A stretch of DNA of 64,000 nt from Paramarasmius palmivorus. Lineage: Eukaryota; Basidiomycota; Agaricomycetes; Agaricales; Marasmiaceae. A program made the translations under genes and the position numbers. The stretch spans positions 1-64,000 of the forward strand of contig JAYKXP010000152.1 in assembly GCA_037176845.1 (NCBI GenBank). Reading direction: 5' to 3'. Below the pieces are notes generated by a model that saw only the letters and a program-made list of their open reading frames with translations, was not told where the DNA came from and ran no database searches. Positions 12,267-22,317 of this stretch are shown here, piece after piece; positions within the stretch are counted from its first letter, which is position 1, and each line of letters begins with the position of its first letter.

Positions 12267-13531
12267 GTCTAAAGGCTTGGAACGAGGAACGCTCTGCTGG
12301 ATACCCCTACTCTGTCGTACACATCTCACATTCCGCTCATACATCTAATGTATCATGAACCACCGCTACTCGTGCTACATCATACATTCTATCCTATGCT
12401 CCCATTGCCTACGTTTGTAGATTACACCCTTGATAGTCATTGTTACCGAACCATGAACCATAGCTTGCGTTATTACCCAAACTTGAATACAGTATCGTCG
12501 AAGCTAGAGGCTGTGATACAGAATTATACAGTAAGTATCCTCGGTAATCGAGTTCAATACGGCCGCCAGCGTCTACATGTTCCCTTCTGACACCAACTCA
12601 TAGCCTGAACGTTCCTCGGGGTGCTGACCACACTCTTGAGCGCTTGAGCCATGGAACCTGGTCGAGGGACCACGCGCCGGTTTCCTTCCGTCCTACTCTC
12701 TACTTCTCTAGGCTTGAACCGAACAAACCGGTACCATCAAGACCAGAAGCTACGACATCATCTCTGCTCTACTTCCACGAATCGTTTCAGTTTCGGATTG
12801 TGTGAGGATGTTAGAGGAAAGGCGTGTGGAGATCTGGATGTCGGACGTCAGAGTACCAGGACCCGAAGACTACGACACCGACAAGGCCCGATGAGGCTTT
12901 CATTCGAGCGGTGGTGGAGGTTCTCGTGTGAGGACATCGGGGAAAGCCTGTGACGGATGGGGACGAGGCGAGGTACAATGCGTAGCGTTGAAGCATAACT
13001 TAAGGCTGAAGCCAGGTTCGCCGGTATCGGGTTGGGGGAATGGATGATATGATGGTTTATAGGTACGAGAGCGAGGGTCTGGATTCGACTATGGTCGTTG
13101 CGCGCTGAGCGCTGAACGTTGAACGTTCGAGCTATCACGACTCGGATGGCGGTACAGATGGGCCCGGGAAACAGTGAGCAAAGGTGCAGAATGGTCGGAG
13201 TGTCGTTTCGTCATCTCTATCGGTGAAAAGATCAGCGAGTTATTTTGAGTCTCCGGTTTACTCACCTGGAGTTGCGAAAATCTCTCATCTTGCCCCGACT
13301 CCAGAAACGCCAACACAGATTCCAGGCACCGACATCCGACACTCAATCCCCAATAGCGATATCGAAGAAAAAGAGTGGCTCGCGGTTTTTCACTGGCCAC
13401 AGCTGGTTTGAATGTACGATGAATCCTACCACTACACCTTCCCATCTCTTTGTTTCAGCATCTCATACGTCAAGCATAGATGGCACAGTACACCATGAGA
13501 CAAGTCCCCCTGCTCACTTCCGTTACACAGA
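12267..13531. other. Intergenic, duplicated copy of 5208-6351
   Basis: No gene seen. Homologous in order and orientation to the flank of the functional BRI3-like gene. Confidence 0.6.
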
Positions 13532-16050
13532 TCATTGATTAGCCCGTGCTCGTTGATGTCGAAGTTTCCACCACCTCTTCAGGCACACGAGCAACCGCAT
13601 CCGAGGAGTCGTCTGTACATCCCTTGTGACCATGTTAGCGGGGAGTGTCCGACGAGATGAGTTGACCCCTCTATCAGAGTATATGTCCAAGCTGGGCAGT
13701 GGTGTCCATGGGAAAGGTATCATTTCCATCTCCTTGCGGCGTTCTGCAACAAATTTTTTTAGAGCATACAAGTCGTTTTTCTGGAGAATATCATTAATAT
13801 AAGCACAGAAGACCAGATATAACACTTGCCTTGTCTGGAGACAAGCAAATACTGTTGTAGGTGTCTTCCCGGATATCCTTGACCAAGGCGTCTTGCTTGC
13901 AGCCTTTGAGAGAGTCGAGTAGCTGAGCTATTGGCTCGAACTTTTCACGGGTGACAATGACAGATAACCAAGACGGAGGTAGAGGTAGATCGGCTGGAAG
14001 AACATATACGACATCACATGAGTTCAATGGAAGGGATTCATTGGAGTAGATCCCAAGAATTCTGTTCCAAAGCAGCTGATTGCAATTGGCATATGTGACC
14101 TCTTCCATATATCCCATCGCCTTCCATAACCGCGGAGATGTTCTACAGGGTGATGCAATGCAGAACGACAGTGAAAATAGCTCCATCTTCCTGATAAACT
14201 GATGTGGAACTCCGCTGCCCAGTGACTTTGCGTGTCAGATCAGCCAGGTCAATTCCGGTGCATTCATAAATGACCTTACCTTGGCCCACTGAATGATGTC
14301 TGTCCATGGTAGCCAATTATTTGAATACTCGTCCGAATTCAAGTACCCCGTGGCAAAGGTATAGGGATCAAACCTGTTTAAGGCTGCCGTCAGCTCAGCG
14401 CTGATGGATCTCAGTGAATGAGCCACACCAAACACGTTAAGTTGGATCCTCCTTGTGAAATAAGGTCGGCTAGCATCCTCGAATTGCTTTGGAGAAGGAC
14501 AGGAATTGGGAAAACGTGACCAGAATACTTGTGAGTACAATGAAAGAGAGCAGAGAAGGGATTGTGTAAAGAGGTCATGATGTTCCGACTTTGTATGTCG
14601 TATTATGTGGTATTCCCTCGATCGTTTATGGTCTAGTAGAAATTCGGAGAAGGAGGCATGTGGAATGCATATCTCAGCTCCGGCATCCTGAGGCACTTCG
14701 ATGACTGCATGTAGTTTGAACAAAAGGCTCTGCACCTTTCCAGGTTTGACTTGAAGCATCGCAGCAATGCACTCCGCATTGCTTGAATGGCCTATGGTGG
14801 TCGTAATAGAACCGCGCCTGTTCCAGAAACTGATATTGCCAATAGTGGGAATGGTGATCATTAGGCACAGGACTTTTTTGACTTCGTTCCAATGGGGGCA
14901 CGTCTTCAAAATCTGATGATAAAGAAGGTCCAAATCGGGATACGGAGACTCCGGAAGATCCTCCGCCCTGATACGAAGAATGTTTGTCAGACGCTCCATT
15001 GGATCGTCGTCGTCACTCGCGAGGTACTTCATGACGGTGACAGCAAAGATGAATTGTCCACTGGCCCGCTCAACAAGCTTCCAGATTACATCTTCACTTG
15101 GCCATGAAGTGTTGAGATGACGCAGTGCATGATGCGCGTCCTGGAGCCGTGCGAACTGTTGGTGGAAATACGTAGCTATATCTCGAGTAGACTCGGCAGA
15201 GTCTCCAATCTGGAGACGGCGAAGGTTGGAGGGAAGGAATGATGCGTGGTCGAAAGCTCGACAGATTCGGGGCTCCGGCCGACTGGCAACAAGAAATACG
15301 ATGCGACAATTCGGCAGTGCCTCACGAATCATTGCTATAAGTCTCTCCTGCGATGGTATCAGGATACATTCGTCGAGGCCGTCGATGACCACCACATTCG
15401 GAAGAGTTGCCCATACACCCGGATCGACTTTGGAGCAGGGTTCAAGAATTAGTCTCCGAAACTGATTCTCGGAGGCGGTGTGGAAAATCTTGGGGTCTGA
15501 GCGAATAGCCTTGATGATCAATGGGCCGAGAACCTCTCTGAGAGGCTCTGACCTGAGGAATTGGTACACAATGGTCGCGACGAATGGATCCAACTTGTCT
15601 CGGGTGGCGTCGTTGCGAGAAAAGAAGAAGCTTGCCGCCAGTCGTGGGTGCGTCCCTTCTGCCAACGGAGATGCGAACTTTTCTGATAAATTCTGCATGA
15701 TGGCTGATTTGCCCACTCCGACTCGTCCCTGTATCCAATATGCGCGCGTATTCGTAGACCGATCAGCAAACCAATTTTCTAGGTCTGCTAATATCTCAGT
15801 TCGAGTACCCGGAAGGCAGTCAGGCGGAGGAAACCGTTGTTCGGAATTATAAAAGGCATTTGGTGCGACATATCTCCCCAAAAGTTCGAGGAATTTGTCT
15901 TTGAAAAGGGTGAGAGGCCATAATGAACCAAGATGATGACTACTTACTGGGATCAGTCGTATTCGTGATATTGATCTGGTCCCCCCCAACCGAGTTGAAT
16001 GTACCGTCGTTGATGGAAAAGTATCTGGCGTTGGCAAGTATGTCCGACAT
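13532..16050 (-). CDS. NACHT-domain NTPase, C-terminally truncated paralogue
   Basis: Exon 1 (15948-16050) encodes MSDILANARYF and VGGDQINIT. The intron at 15899-15947 (gtaagt...caaag) joins in phase to the main exon, with P-loop GRVGVGKSAI, Walker B VVVIDGLDEC, FLVASRPEPRICRAF and the helical C-terminal part ending DIIQWAK. The MELFSLSFCIASP exon (from 14186) and the NDLYALKKFV exon follow; the intron between them has a GC donor (AAG|gcaagt, about 13833). The last exon diverges after about 50 codons and ends at 13532 without the acidic stretch and membrane helix of the 6.4-9.5 kb copy, so the product may be soluble. The frame extending to 16103 reads the intron and is not the start. The retroelement ends only about 136 bp upstream of the ATG, so its promoter was probably displaced or altered. 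Confidence 0.7.
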
Positions 16051-16185
16051 CGTCTGGGGTTTGGGCAAAGGTATGCACGAGTGTCGATACTGCGGGGCTT
16101 CAAGCTTCATGAGTCATGGAGTCACGACAATGACATTGACACCGCTCGCTGTCCAGCACGTGATTTACATAGCCTTCAGTGCAGT

Positions 16186-16381
16186 CTATGAATCAGCATT
16201 GTGCTCCGACCATTTAGATTACATTATGTGATGAGTGGGGATGGTTGTATATAGGTACAGTAGATAAAGATTAATGGTTTATAGTACGGGAGACAAATCC
16301 TTCGCCGCTTCCCGCGGCACATGGCCGCTCTTTCTTTCTTGAGCTATGCGAAGGATTTGACGGACAGGAAAACTACTGGGG
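16186..16381 (-). repeat. Split direct repeat B2 (element 3' end)
   Basis: About 196 bp closely matching B1 (16611-16811), starting ctatgaatcagcattg and ending ggacaggaaaactac. It is the outer right terminus in element orientation. About 66 bp (16382-16447) between it and A2 has no match in B1. Confidence 0.85.
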
Positions 16382-16447
16382 ATCGAGGTGAGTGAGGATT
16401 CCCAGTGGTGAGCCTGTGGCGGAGCCAAGATAGGAGTGGGGGGTGGG

Positions 16448-16610
16448 TTAATGAAGAATGAGTATGTTACGAATCAACTAGGCCGTGCTGAAAGGCCTGG
16501 AGATCGAGGATAGTCGGCGTAGAGAACAGAAAAGGAGCCACACAGGGGTTCTACGCCAAACTGCAAGTCATAGATCTTAATTCTAGGTTTATTTCCCCTA
16601 GAAAAACCAT
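16448..16610 (-). repeat. Split direct repeat A2
   Basis: Matches A1 (21822-21973) from ttaatgaagaatgagtatg to ttatttcccctag with a handful of 1-3 nt indels. It abuts B1 directly at 16610/16611, as expected for the B1-A2 junction formed through a circular intermediate. Confidence 0.85.
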
Positions 16611-16811
16611 CTATGAATCAGCATTGTGCTCCGACCCATTTAGATTACATTATGTGATGAGTGGGGATGGTTGTAATATAAGTACAGTAGATAAAGATTA
16701 ATGGTTTATAGTACGGGAACAAATCCTTCGCCGCATATCCCGCGGCACATGGCCGCTCTTTCTTTTCTTGAGCTATGCGAAGGATTTGACGGACAGGAAA
16801 ACTACGTGGGG
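16611..16811 (-). repeat. Split direct repeat B1
   Basis: Partner of B2, directly adjacent to A2. It lies about 226 bp downstream of the YR stop codon in element orientation. Confidence 0.85.
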
Positions 16812-17037
16812 ACTGTGCGTGATGTGTCGAATTCATCCTTATTCTCTTAGGAGTCCTTGCGACGCAGACGTGCGAAGTCCGAGAAAGTTCCCGAGATCAT
16901 GGTAGGAGGGAAGACTCACAGTAAATTCAGGTTCGGCGCCCAATGAATGGCATGCATAAGGAACCAACCACCTCGGTAAGCCTAGACGCATTAAGCACAC
17001 CATTTTACTTAGCCGCAGCGACATGTGTGGTTGAGAA

Positions 17038-18249
17038 TTAGGTTCCAACTGGTGCAGGAGCACTGGACGTGGTTGTAGGAGTAAGATGCGCCAAAATCTG
17101 TGCGTGCTCACGCAGGTATGTTGAGAATGAGTTACTTGTCCAACGGCCCTTTTCTTTCACAACATCCATTGGGATGCCCCGCAGCAGCAGCTCCAGGGTG
17201 GAGCCGATTCGGAGACCATGCGGAGGAATGAATTTGAGGCCAGCTGCCTTAAAAACTCTCTTGAGTTGACGTACAAGGCACTCGTACGTTAAAGGTTTAT
17301 GTTTGGAGCCGTCGCGGTAAGCAAAGAGTGGCCCGTCATGTGGCGGGTCGTTAACTCGTAGGTGGTTCTTGAGGGAGACGTCGGGATCTGAGGACAGACC
17401 CGGTTGTGGAGACCAGCAGACATTCTCTCCATGGGGAGAACATTTGGTCTTGGGTAGCCAGAGGTTCGTTACTGGGAGGTCGTTGGGGTCGTGGGTGAAT
17501 GTTACGTTTGATCTTTTGACATGAATTTTCGGGTCGAAGCTGCTTAGTGTTTCCACGGTGAACTCTCCAGGCCTGCTCGTGGCCCAGAAAGTAGTGGTGA
17601 CACATGAATGGCAGGCGGCGTCTAGCGGAACGTTGAGATCAAAGTGGGGAAGAATCTTGTCAAATACAGCAGGGGTGTAAGGGTCTCGAAGGTCCTTTAT
17701 GCTGGTGGGAGGTGACATTGCGTCGGCAGCTTTTAGCAGTGCGTTGATTGTGGGTTGGTGCATGTTCCAAGCACATCCGTGCAGGAGATGCCAGGCACGT
17801 ATGCCTGAAACGTAATTCGATATCGTTTTTCCAGAGATGACCCCTGCAAAGGCCGCAATAAACGTTTCGATGAGTTCCGATGTTGCGGGAGCTCTGCTTT
17901 CCTCAGGTATGAACCTTGAGTCACAGAAGACGTGGAAGTTGAGTAGGCCTGAGCCGTAGAGCTCAGTTGTGCCCTTTGACCAGGCTGCCGACATGACGTC
18001 AAAGACTCTTCGGAGATCAGTGGAGTTGTTGGTATCGCTTCGAGATGATATTGGGCGCCAATGCAACAGGCGTTCACGTGCTAGACATTCAGGTCGAAGT
18101 GGGTGTATGGATGAGAGAGTAGGTTGGGGGTTCAGTTCGAGACATGGTGATGGAGAGTTCTCAGAGGTGGATATAGGTGGCCTCATGTACGGGTGAAAAC
18201 GCCGATTTCTTGTTGATATGCTCCCGTTACCACCACGACGTTTTACCAT
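17038..18249 (-). CDS. Tyrosine recombinase of the Ngaro-like element
   Basis: 403-residue phage-integrase-fold recombinase that integrates the circular cDNA. Catalytic signature of the family: Arg226 in ATSRPGEF, the His344-x-x-Arg347 box in PPHGLRIGST, Trp370 in KGRWTS, and nucleophile Tyr378 in FSTYLREH. The N-terminal part (SELIETFIAAF, ISNYVSGIRAWH) fits a SAM-like core-binding domain. I chose the ATG at 18249 (MVKRRGGNG) because it overlaps the end of the RT-RNase H frame by 23 nt, as is common in compact retroelements. The frame is open upstream to 18387, but that part only shadows the RT-RNase H C-terminus. All catalytic residues are present. Confidence 0.85.
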   Translation of the reverse strand: MVKRRGGNGSISTRNRRFHPYMRPPISTSENSPSPCLELNPQPTLSSIHPLRPECLARERLLHWRPISSRSDTNNSTDLRRVFDVMSAAWSKGTTELYGSGLLNFHVFCDSRFIPEESRAPATSELIETFIAAFAGVISGKTISNYVSGIRAWHLLHGCAWNMHQPTINALLKAADAMSPPTSIKDLRDPYTPAVFDKILPHFDLNVPLDAACHSCVTTTFWATSRPGEFTVETLSSFDPKIHVKRSNVTFTHDPNDLPVTNLWLPKTKCSPHGENVCWSPQPGLSSDPDVSLKNHLRVNDPPHDGPLFAYRDGSKHKPLTYECLVRQLKRVFKAAGLKFIPPHGLRIGSTLELLLRGIPMDVVKEKGRWTSNSFSTYLREHAQILAHLTPTTTSSAPAPVGT

Positions 18250-20268
18250 CGTAGAGGTCAAAGGCGTCTTGATCAAAGATGAGGTTTGCGTTTTCTCGCT
18301 CTGCACGTTGCTGTTGGGAGAGCTGGTGTTTGGGAATAGTGTCGTTGAAGGAGAAGGATGGTGCACTGTTGTTGTTGAAGTCAACAATGAACAGTTTGAG
18401 TTCTGATGGAATTGGGATGTGAGGAAGAAGGAGGTTGTCTGGTGGGTAGATGCCTCTGGATGGCTTGTCTGCTGGATTCTCAGTGGTGTTGACGTATCTG
18501 TGAAGGAGCATTAGTACGGTTACAGTGCCGGGGTTTGGATGAAGAGTCACCTGGTATGGAAGGTGAATTGGTTGTTGAGGTTCGCAAGGTGCCTGTGGAT
18601 GCGCTTGAATACTTTGTTGACATGGTTGCTTCGGCTCCTGAAGTTCCACCAGCCTTCGACAACTCCAATGTTGTCTCCATAGACTTTGATATGATCGACG
18701 TCTTGGTTGAGAGCAGTGATGGTATAAACCAGGAATTCGAAACCGATTGCCTCGGCCCATCCGATGTCTCGACCTGCGCAGTTCCAGCCCGGGAGAAGAG
18801 TCCATGCCCGCCAGAATTTCCCAATGGTGATGGCGACACCGACCCCGGAACTTGCGTCCCAGAAGGCGTTGATGTCAAACACCTCCACCGGTCTAGGAAT
18901 GGATCTGGAGATCTCTGGTCCTGAGAGTACGCCGATCCACCAATCGATGTCCTCGTCAGTTCCACGGGGCGGTCGTCGGGGGATGTGTGGAGTGTCATGA
19001 AAAATACCCAGCATGGATTCGAGGGTGGTGATGTAGGCACATCCTTCAGGTCTGAGGTTGGATGTGTGGAGGAGTTTGCCGTATAGTTTCCGAACTTCCT
19101 CAAGTTCATGAGTAGGGCGAGTCTTCCATGCTTTGGTGCATTCCAGATACTTCGCTTGTTTCTTCGGGGGTAGAGACACGACCTGCGTTTGTACATTCCA
19201 GCAGTAGCCAGTGTAGGGGGCGGAGGCAGCAAAGTGATGATCTTTGTCTCGTTCGCATGGGATTCCAAGTTCATCCCATAAGCGGTCGATGTCATCGAAG
19301 TTGTAGGTGAATCGTAGGTCATCTTCAGAGCGGGGAGATGATTTGGATAGATCTTTGATGGGGAACTGCATGTCTTCGTCAAATTCTTCTGTGCGGCCGT
19401 CAGGCAGAATGTCTCCACCGTACCAGTACCGGCCGCCTGTGTGGTGACGGCCTCCTCGAGCAAGGATGCGTTTGCGGCATAGGGCGCGTTGGGCATTGAA
19501 CTCCTTGAGATAGAGGATGAGAATTCGTATGAAGAGGTGATCATCGACCCATTTGGAAAGCGGGCCAATGCCTTGACTGCGAGCAATGTCAGCGCCAGCA
19601 TCACCCACCATGCCAAAGGTACCTGCTCCAGATCGTACTCCGAAGCAGGTTGAGAAGTCAAGGTCGAAACTTGTTTCGGATGTGCGAATGACGGCCCCAG
19701 CCCATTGGGACGGGTGTAGTGGGCACCTGCGATATGCTTCGGATATGTCGCGGCACGCCGCTTCAGAACCTGGTGGTAGGCGACAGCAGAGATGTGATAC
19801 GGCTTCGAATGTTCCCCAGGTGCAAGGGAAATTGTTTGAATTGATAGCGGAGTTGATGGAGGAGATTCCGGAAATGGGTTGATAGGGGTATGAGTAGTTC
19901 TGGACCAGCCTGAGTTTAGAGGGGTTGTGAGGTTTTGGGACGAGAGAAATGGGAGAAGATTGAAAAGGTCCAACGAGGAATTCCACCTCATCACGTGATA
20001 ATGGACCGAGCCAACGATGGGAAGCTCGTTCGTGAGCAATGGTGCGAGCCAGCTCCTGATGGTGTTGGCTGATGGTGTTGCTGTTAGGGGGTGTGAAGGT
20101 GTTGCTGATAGTGGGGATGTGCAGATTAAAACCAAAGTGTATGGAGTGGGTAAGATGAGGGTAACGGTTGGTGAGATTTGCTTGGCGTAAGAGGCGTTCC
20201 CATGATTCTGGTATGAGGGTGGTGACTGCTTTAAGCTTTCTCTGCTCGAGAGCACTCTTGAGCGCCAT
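18227..20268 (-). CDS. Reverse transcriptase-RNase H of the Ngaro-like element
   Basis: About 662 residues with the intron removed. Numbered from the ATG at 20268: RT motif LVPKP...LRLVQN near 109-123, motif A with catalytic Asp174 in CRDISEAYR, motif B FGVRSGAGTFG (209-219), motif C WVDD with Asp242/243. RNase H follows: Asp471 (FWDASSG), Glu506 (WAEAIGFE), Asp532 (VYGDN) and the terminal ENPADKPSRG motif with Asp583. The last motif is reached only by removing a 53-nt intron (18498-18550; donor gtgact, branch ctaat, acceptor cacag), which turns HTR-stop into HTR-YVNTTENPAD. The frame is open upstream to 20664, but that part overlaps Gag zinc-knuckle sequence, so the ATG at 20268, overlapping the Gag stop by 38 nt, is preferred. 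All catalytic acidic residues are intact. Confidence 0.8.
18498..18550 (-). other. Spliceosomal intron inside the RNase H domain
   Basis: 53-nt GT-AG intron with a ctaat branch site. Removing it restores the conserved final RNase H motif in frame. Confidence 0.7.
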
Positions 20269-21788
20269 GAGACGCAGACCCACATCCTGAACACTCGTGG
20301 CAGAAACCGCAGTTTGATTTGCAACCGAGCGGCCGGTTCCACTGTGTGCAGAGGACATTGCCTGCGGGATTGACGAGGTGGCCACTTCGGTTGCGCTGAA
20401 CTCGCGACGGTGACTTTCCGTCCCAGAGTGTGGTTTTGACACATTTCCACACGTCGTGAGATTCGCGCCCGAGGCAAACGGCGCAAGCGGAGTGGGCAGA
20501 ACGGCTTGCGCCCTTGAGAAAAAACGATCCTCGAGAGTTCGTGTCTCGTGATGAGGGTGCTGAATGATAGTTTGCACGCCGAGGAGAAGGTGACCTCGCT
20601 TTGTAACGCTTGGAGGAGCCTCTGAGGGGGCTTCTGGATCTTTCACGAAACCCATATCTGCCACGTTCTTGGTATGGATGGTTGTTCTGAATGAATGGAT
20701 GGATGAATGGATGAATTAATGAATGAATGGATGGATGGATGGATGGATGGATGGGCGGGGTTTGATGATGCAAGCCAAAAGTCGTTTGGTGGAGGTAAGG
20801 TAGATAGTTCAATGTTTTATGTGGGAGAGGTTGGGTTCATGAGCATGTGGATTAGGGTGTGTAAAAACGGAGAGACTCACCAAACCATACTTGTTTGAAA
20901 AGAAGTTAGAGTGGTACTCGTCTTCGATGTTTCGGAGGAGGCGGTCGTTGATCAACGAGGGGTTGAAGTCAGAGCCATCCTTTCGTTTCATCGCGTCGTG
21001 CCATTCCTTCCTGACCTGCGCTTGATACACGCTAGGATTTGCCTCTCCAGGGCACCTCGGCTGCGGAAGTGTGATTCATCGATTTCCCAGAACATGCGAT
21101 TCATGGCAAGGATGTGTTCTTCCGGCCAGTTCTGGCGTCGTATCTCTGCTAGGAAGCCTACTTTCCCAGCTGACATTTGGTGAAAAGTTAGCTGTTCGTC
21201 TTTGAGAGCAGCTTTCGAGCTCGTTTGTGCAATAGAGGGGAGAAGTCCGAGGCCGGTGTCAGTTTCGGTGAAGGAAAGGAGGTTGGAGATGGCCGAGGTT
21301 TCTTTGGCCTTGGAAGTGTGGGTGATACCTTCGGGAGTGAAGTACCAGAGTTCAACGTATTCTTGGTCTTCAACTTTCTTGAGAGCATAGGCCGAGGGTT
21401 TGTTCGAGATGTAGTCGGGGGCCATTTTGCCTTCTTGGAAGGACCCTATCTTTCTCCTCTTCCTCTCCGTCTCTGCTTTCTCTGCTTCTTTTTCAGCCTC
21501 TACTGCCCGCCTAGCTTCCTCTTCATCTTGTCGTTTGCGTCGAAGCTCCTCTGCGAGCTTTGCTTCGTCGTCGGCCAATTGAGCGTCCCATTTCTCGATG
21601 TTGCGCTGGCGGTCATTTTCCCATGACGTCGTGAGAAACTCAATTGCTTGGTTTCGGTCGCGGGTGTCATTGACGAGAGCGTCGACGGCAGCGGACCACA
21701 GAGGGTCTTTGAAGTCAGGGCATTGCAGAAGTCGAGGGTCGAAGGGTATACGTTGTTCATTGACCCGGTTGTTATCGGTTTCCGACAT
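20231..21788 (-). CDS. Gag-like protein of the Ngaro-like element
   Basis: Nucleocapsid-like ORF1. The N-terminal part (ATG 21788, MSETDNNRVNEQ) is a charged helical region with a long coiled-coil-like Arg/Glu/Ala run (about residues 65-115). An intron at 20687-20880 (gtgagt...ttcag) contains the (ATCC/ATTC)n microsatellite. It joins to a second exon encoding an Arg/Ser-rich segment (RSRSPLRGSSKRY) and Cys/His knuckles (CAVCLGRESHDVWKC and GFCHECSGCGSASHGAQEC), ending at 20231. Frame continuity breaks once near 21035-21045: the upstream frame stops at 20988, while the coding signal continues as VYQAQVRKEWHDAMKR in the -1 frame. This is a 1-nt lesion, a sequencing error or an unrecognised splice. 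Confidence 0.65.
20690..20752 (+). repeat. TGGA/TGAA microsatellite
   Basis: Tandem tetranucleotide run (ggat/gaat units) inside the Gag intron. Translating it gives spurious PIHPSIHPSIHS-type peptides. Confidence 0.85.
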
Positions 21789-21821
21789 GATTCCAGTGAT
21801 TAGATGGTTTGTATGGTAGAA

Positions 21822-21973
21822 TTAATGAAGAATGAGTATGTTACGAATCAACTAGGCCGTGCTGAAAGGCCTGGAGAGGATAGTCAGCGTAGAACAGAAA
21901 AGGAGCGCACAGGGGTTCTACGCCAACTGCAGTCATAGATCTAATTCTAGGGTTTATTTCCCCTAGAAAACCA
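21822..21973 (-). repeat. Split direct repeat A1 (element 5' end)
   Basis: Left terminus in element orientation, partner of A2. It ends 33 bp before the Gag ATG at 21788, so promoter and leader must lie in A1. Confidence 0.8.
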
Positions 21974-22317
21974 CATCCCCGTTTTTCGTAACCCCCACTG
22001 CCATCGACAACACTTCTTACTGTGCATTGGCATGTATATTGAGTTAATATGCTTGTTTTTCAATAAGAGGATCTCAAGAATGTCTAACGACCCATGATAC
22101 GTTAAATTGTGTTCACTGCGAATGCATCAGTCACTATCACGTCACAATATGGATTCCCTTGCACAATTGTCTTCACAAATCACGCTCGCACGCAGGAGAA
22201 GCACAAGAAAACATGAATTTGGCATAAGAGAATAGACTAATGACATTCAGACCTCGACTTAGTCTCCTTCCCCAATAACCTCAGTTACATGGATCGAATT
22301 TCGGTGATTTCCGGAAA
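21974..22317. other. Intergenic between retroelement and membrane-protein array
   Basis: 344 bp of AT-rich sequence; nothing recognised. Confidence 0.5.

Larger units (their letters stand above)
11620..16050. repeat. Segmental duplication, unit 2 (decayed BRI3-like plus NACHT)
   Basis: Unit 2 of the direct duplication. It is the degraded member: broken BRI3-like gene, NACHT gene without anchor, and a retroelement at its right end. Confidence 0.7.
16186..21973 (-). mobile_element. Ngaro/DIRS-type tyrosine-recombinase retrotransposon
   Basis: About 5.8 kb element on the minus strand encoding Gag, RT-RNase H and a tyrosine recombinase. It has no LTRs and no integrase. Its termini are split direct repeats: read on the minus strand, A1 (21973-21822), ORFs, B1 (16811-16611), A2 (16610-16448) and B2 (16381-16186). 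This A1-ORF-B1-A2-B2 order defines Ngaro/PAT-type DIRS-order elements, in which the YR inserts a circular cDNA without target-site duplication. No methyltransferase domain is seen, which favours Ngaro over DIRS proper. Repeat copies differ by small indels and Gag has an apparent 1-nt frameshift, so the copy is young but may not be autonomous. Confidence 0.85.

Noticed and set aside
16051..16103. Start of the second NACHT gene at 16103
   Set aside because: Same reason: the leader exon with VGGDQINIT begins at 16050 and is joined by a clear 49-nt intron.
18480..20486. 668-codon minus-strand open frame overlapping the reverse transcriptase
   Set aside because: It is a same-strand shadow of the RT-RNase H frame: no motifs, low-complexity Ser/Thr/Pro composition, and only a fragment of the Gag exon is real in it.
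20690..20812. PIHPSIHPSIHS repeats as a protein domain
   Set aside because: They come from translating the TGGA/TGAA microsatellite within the Gag intron.
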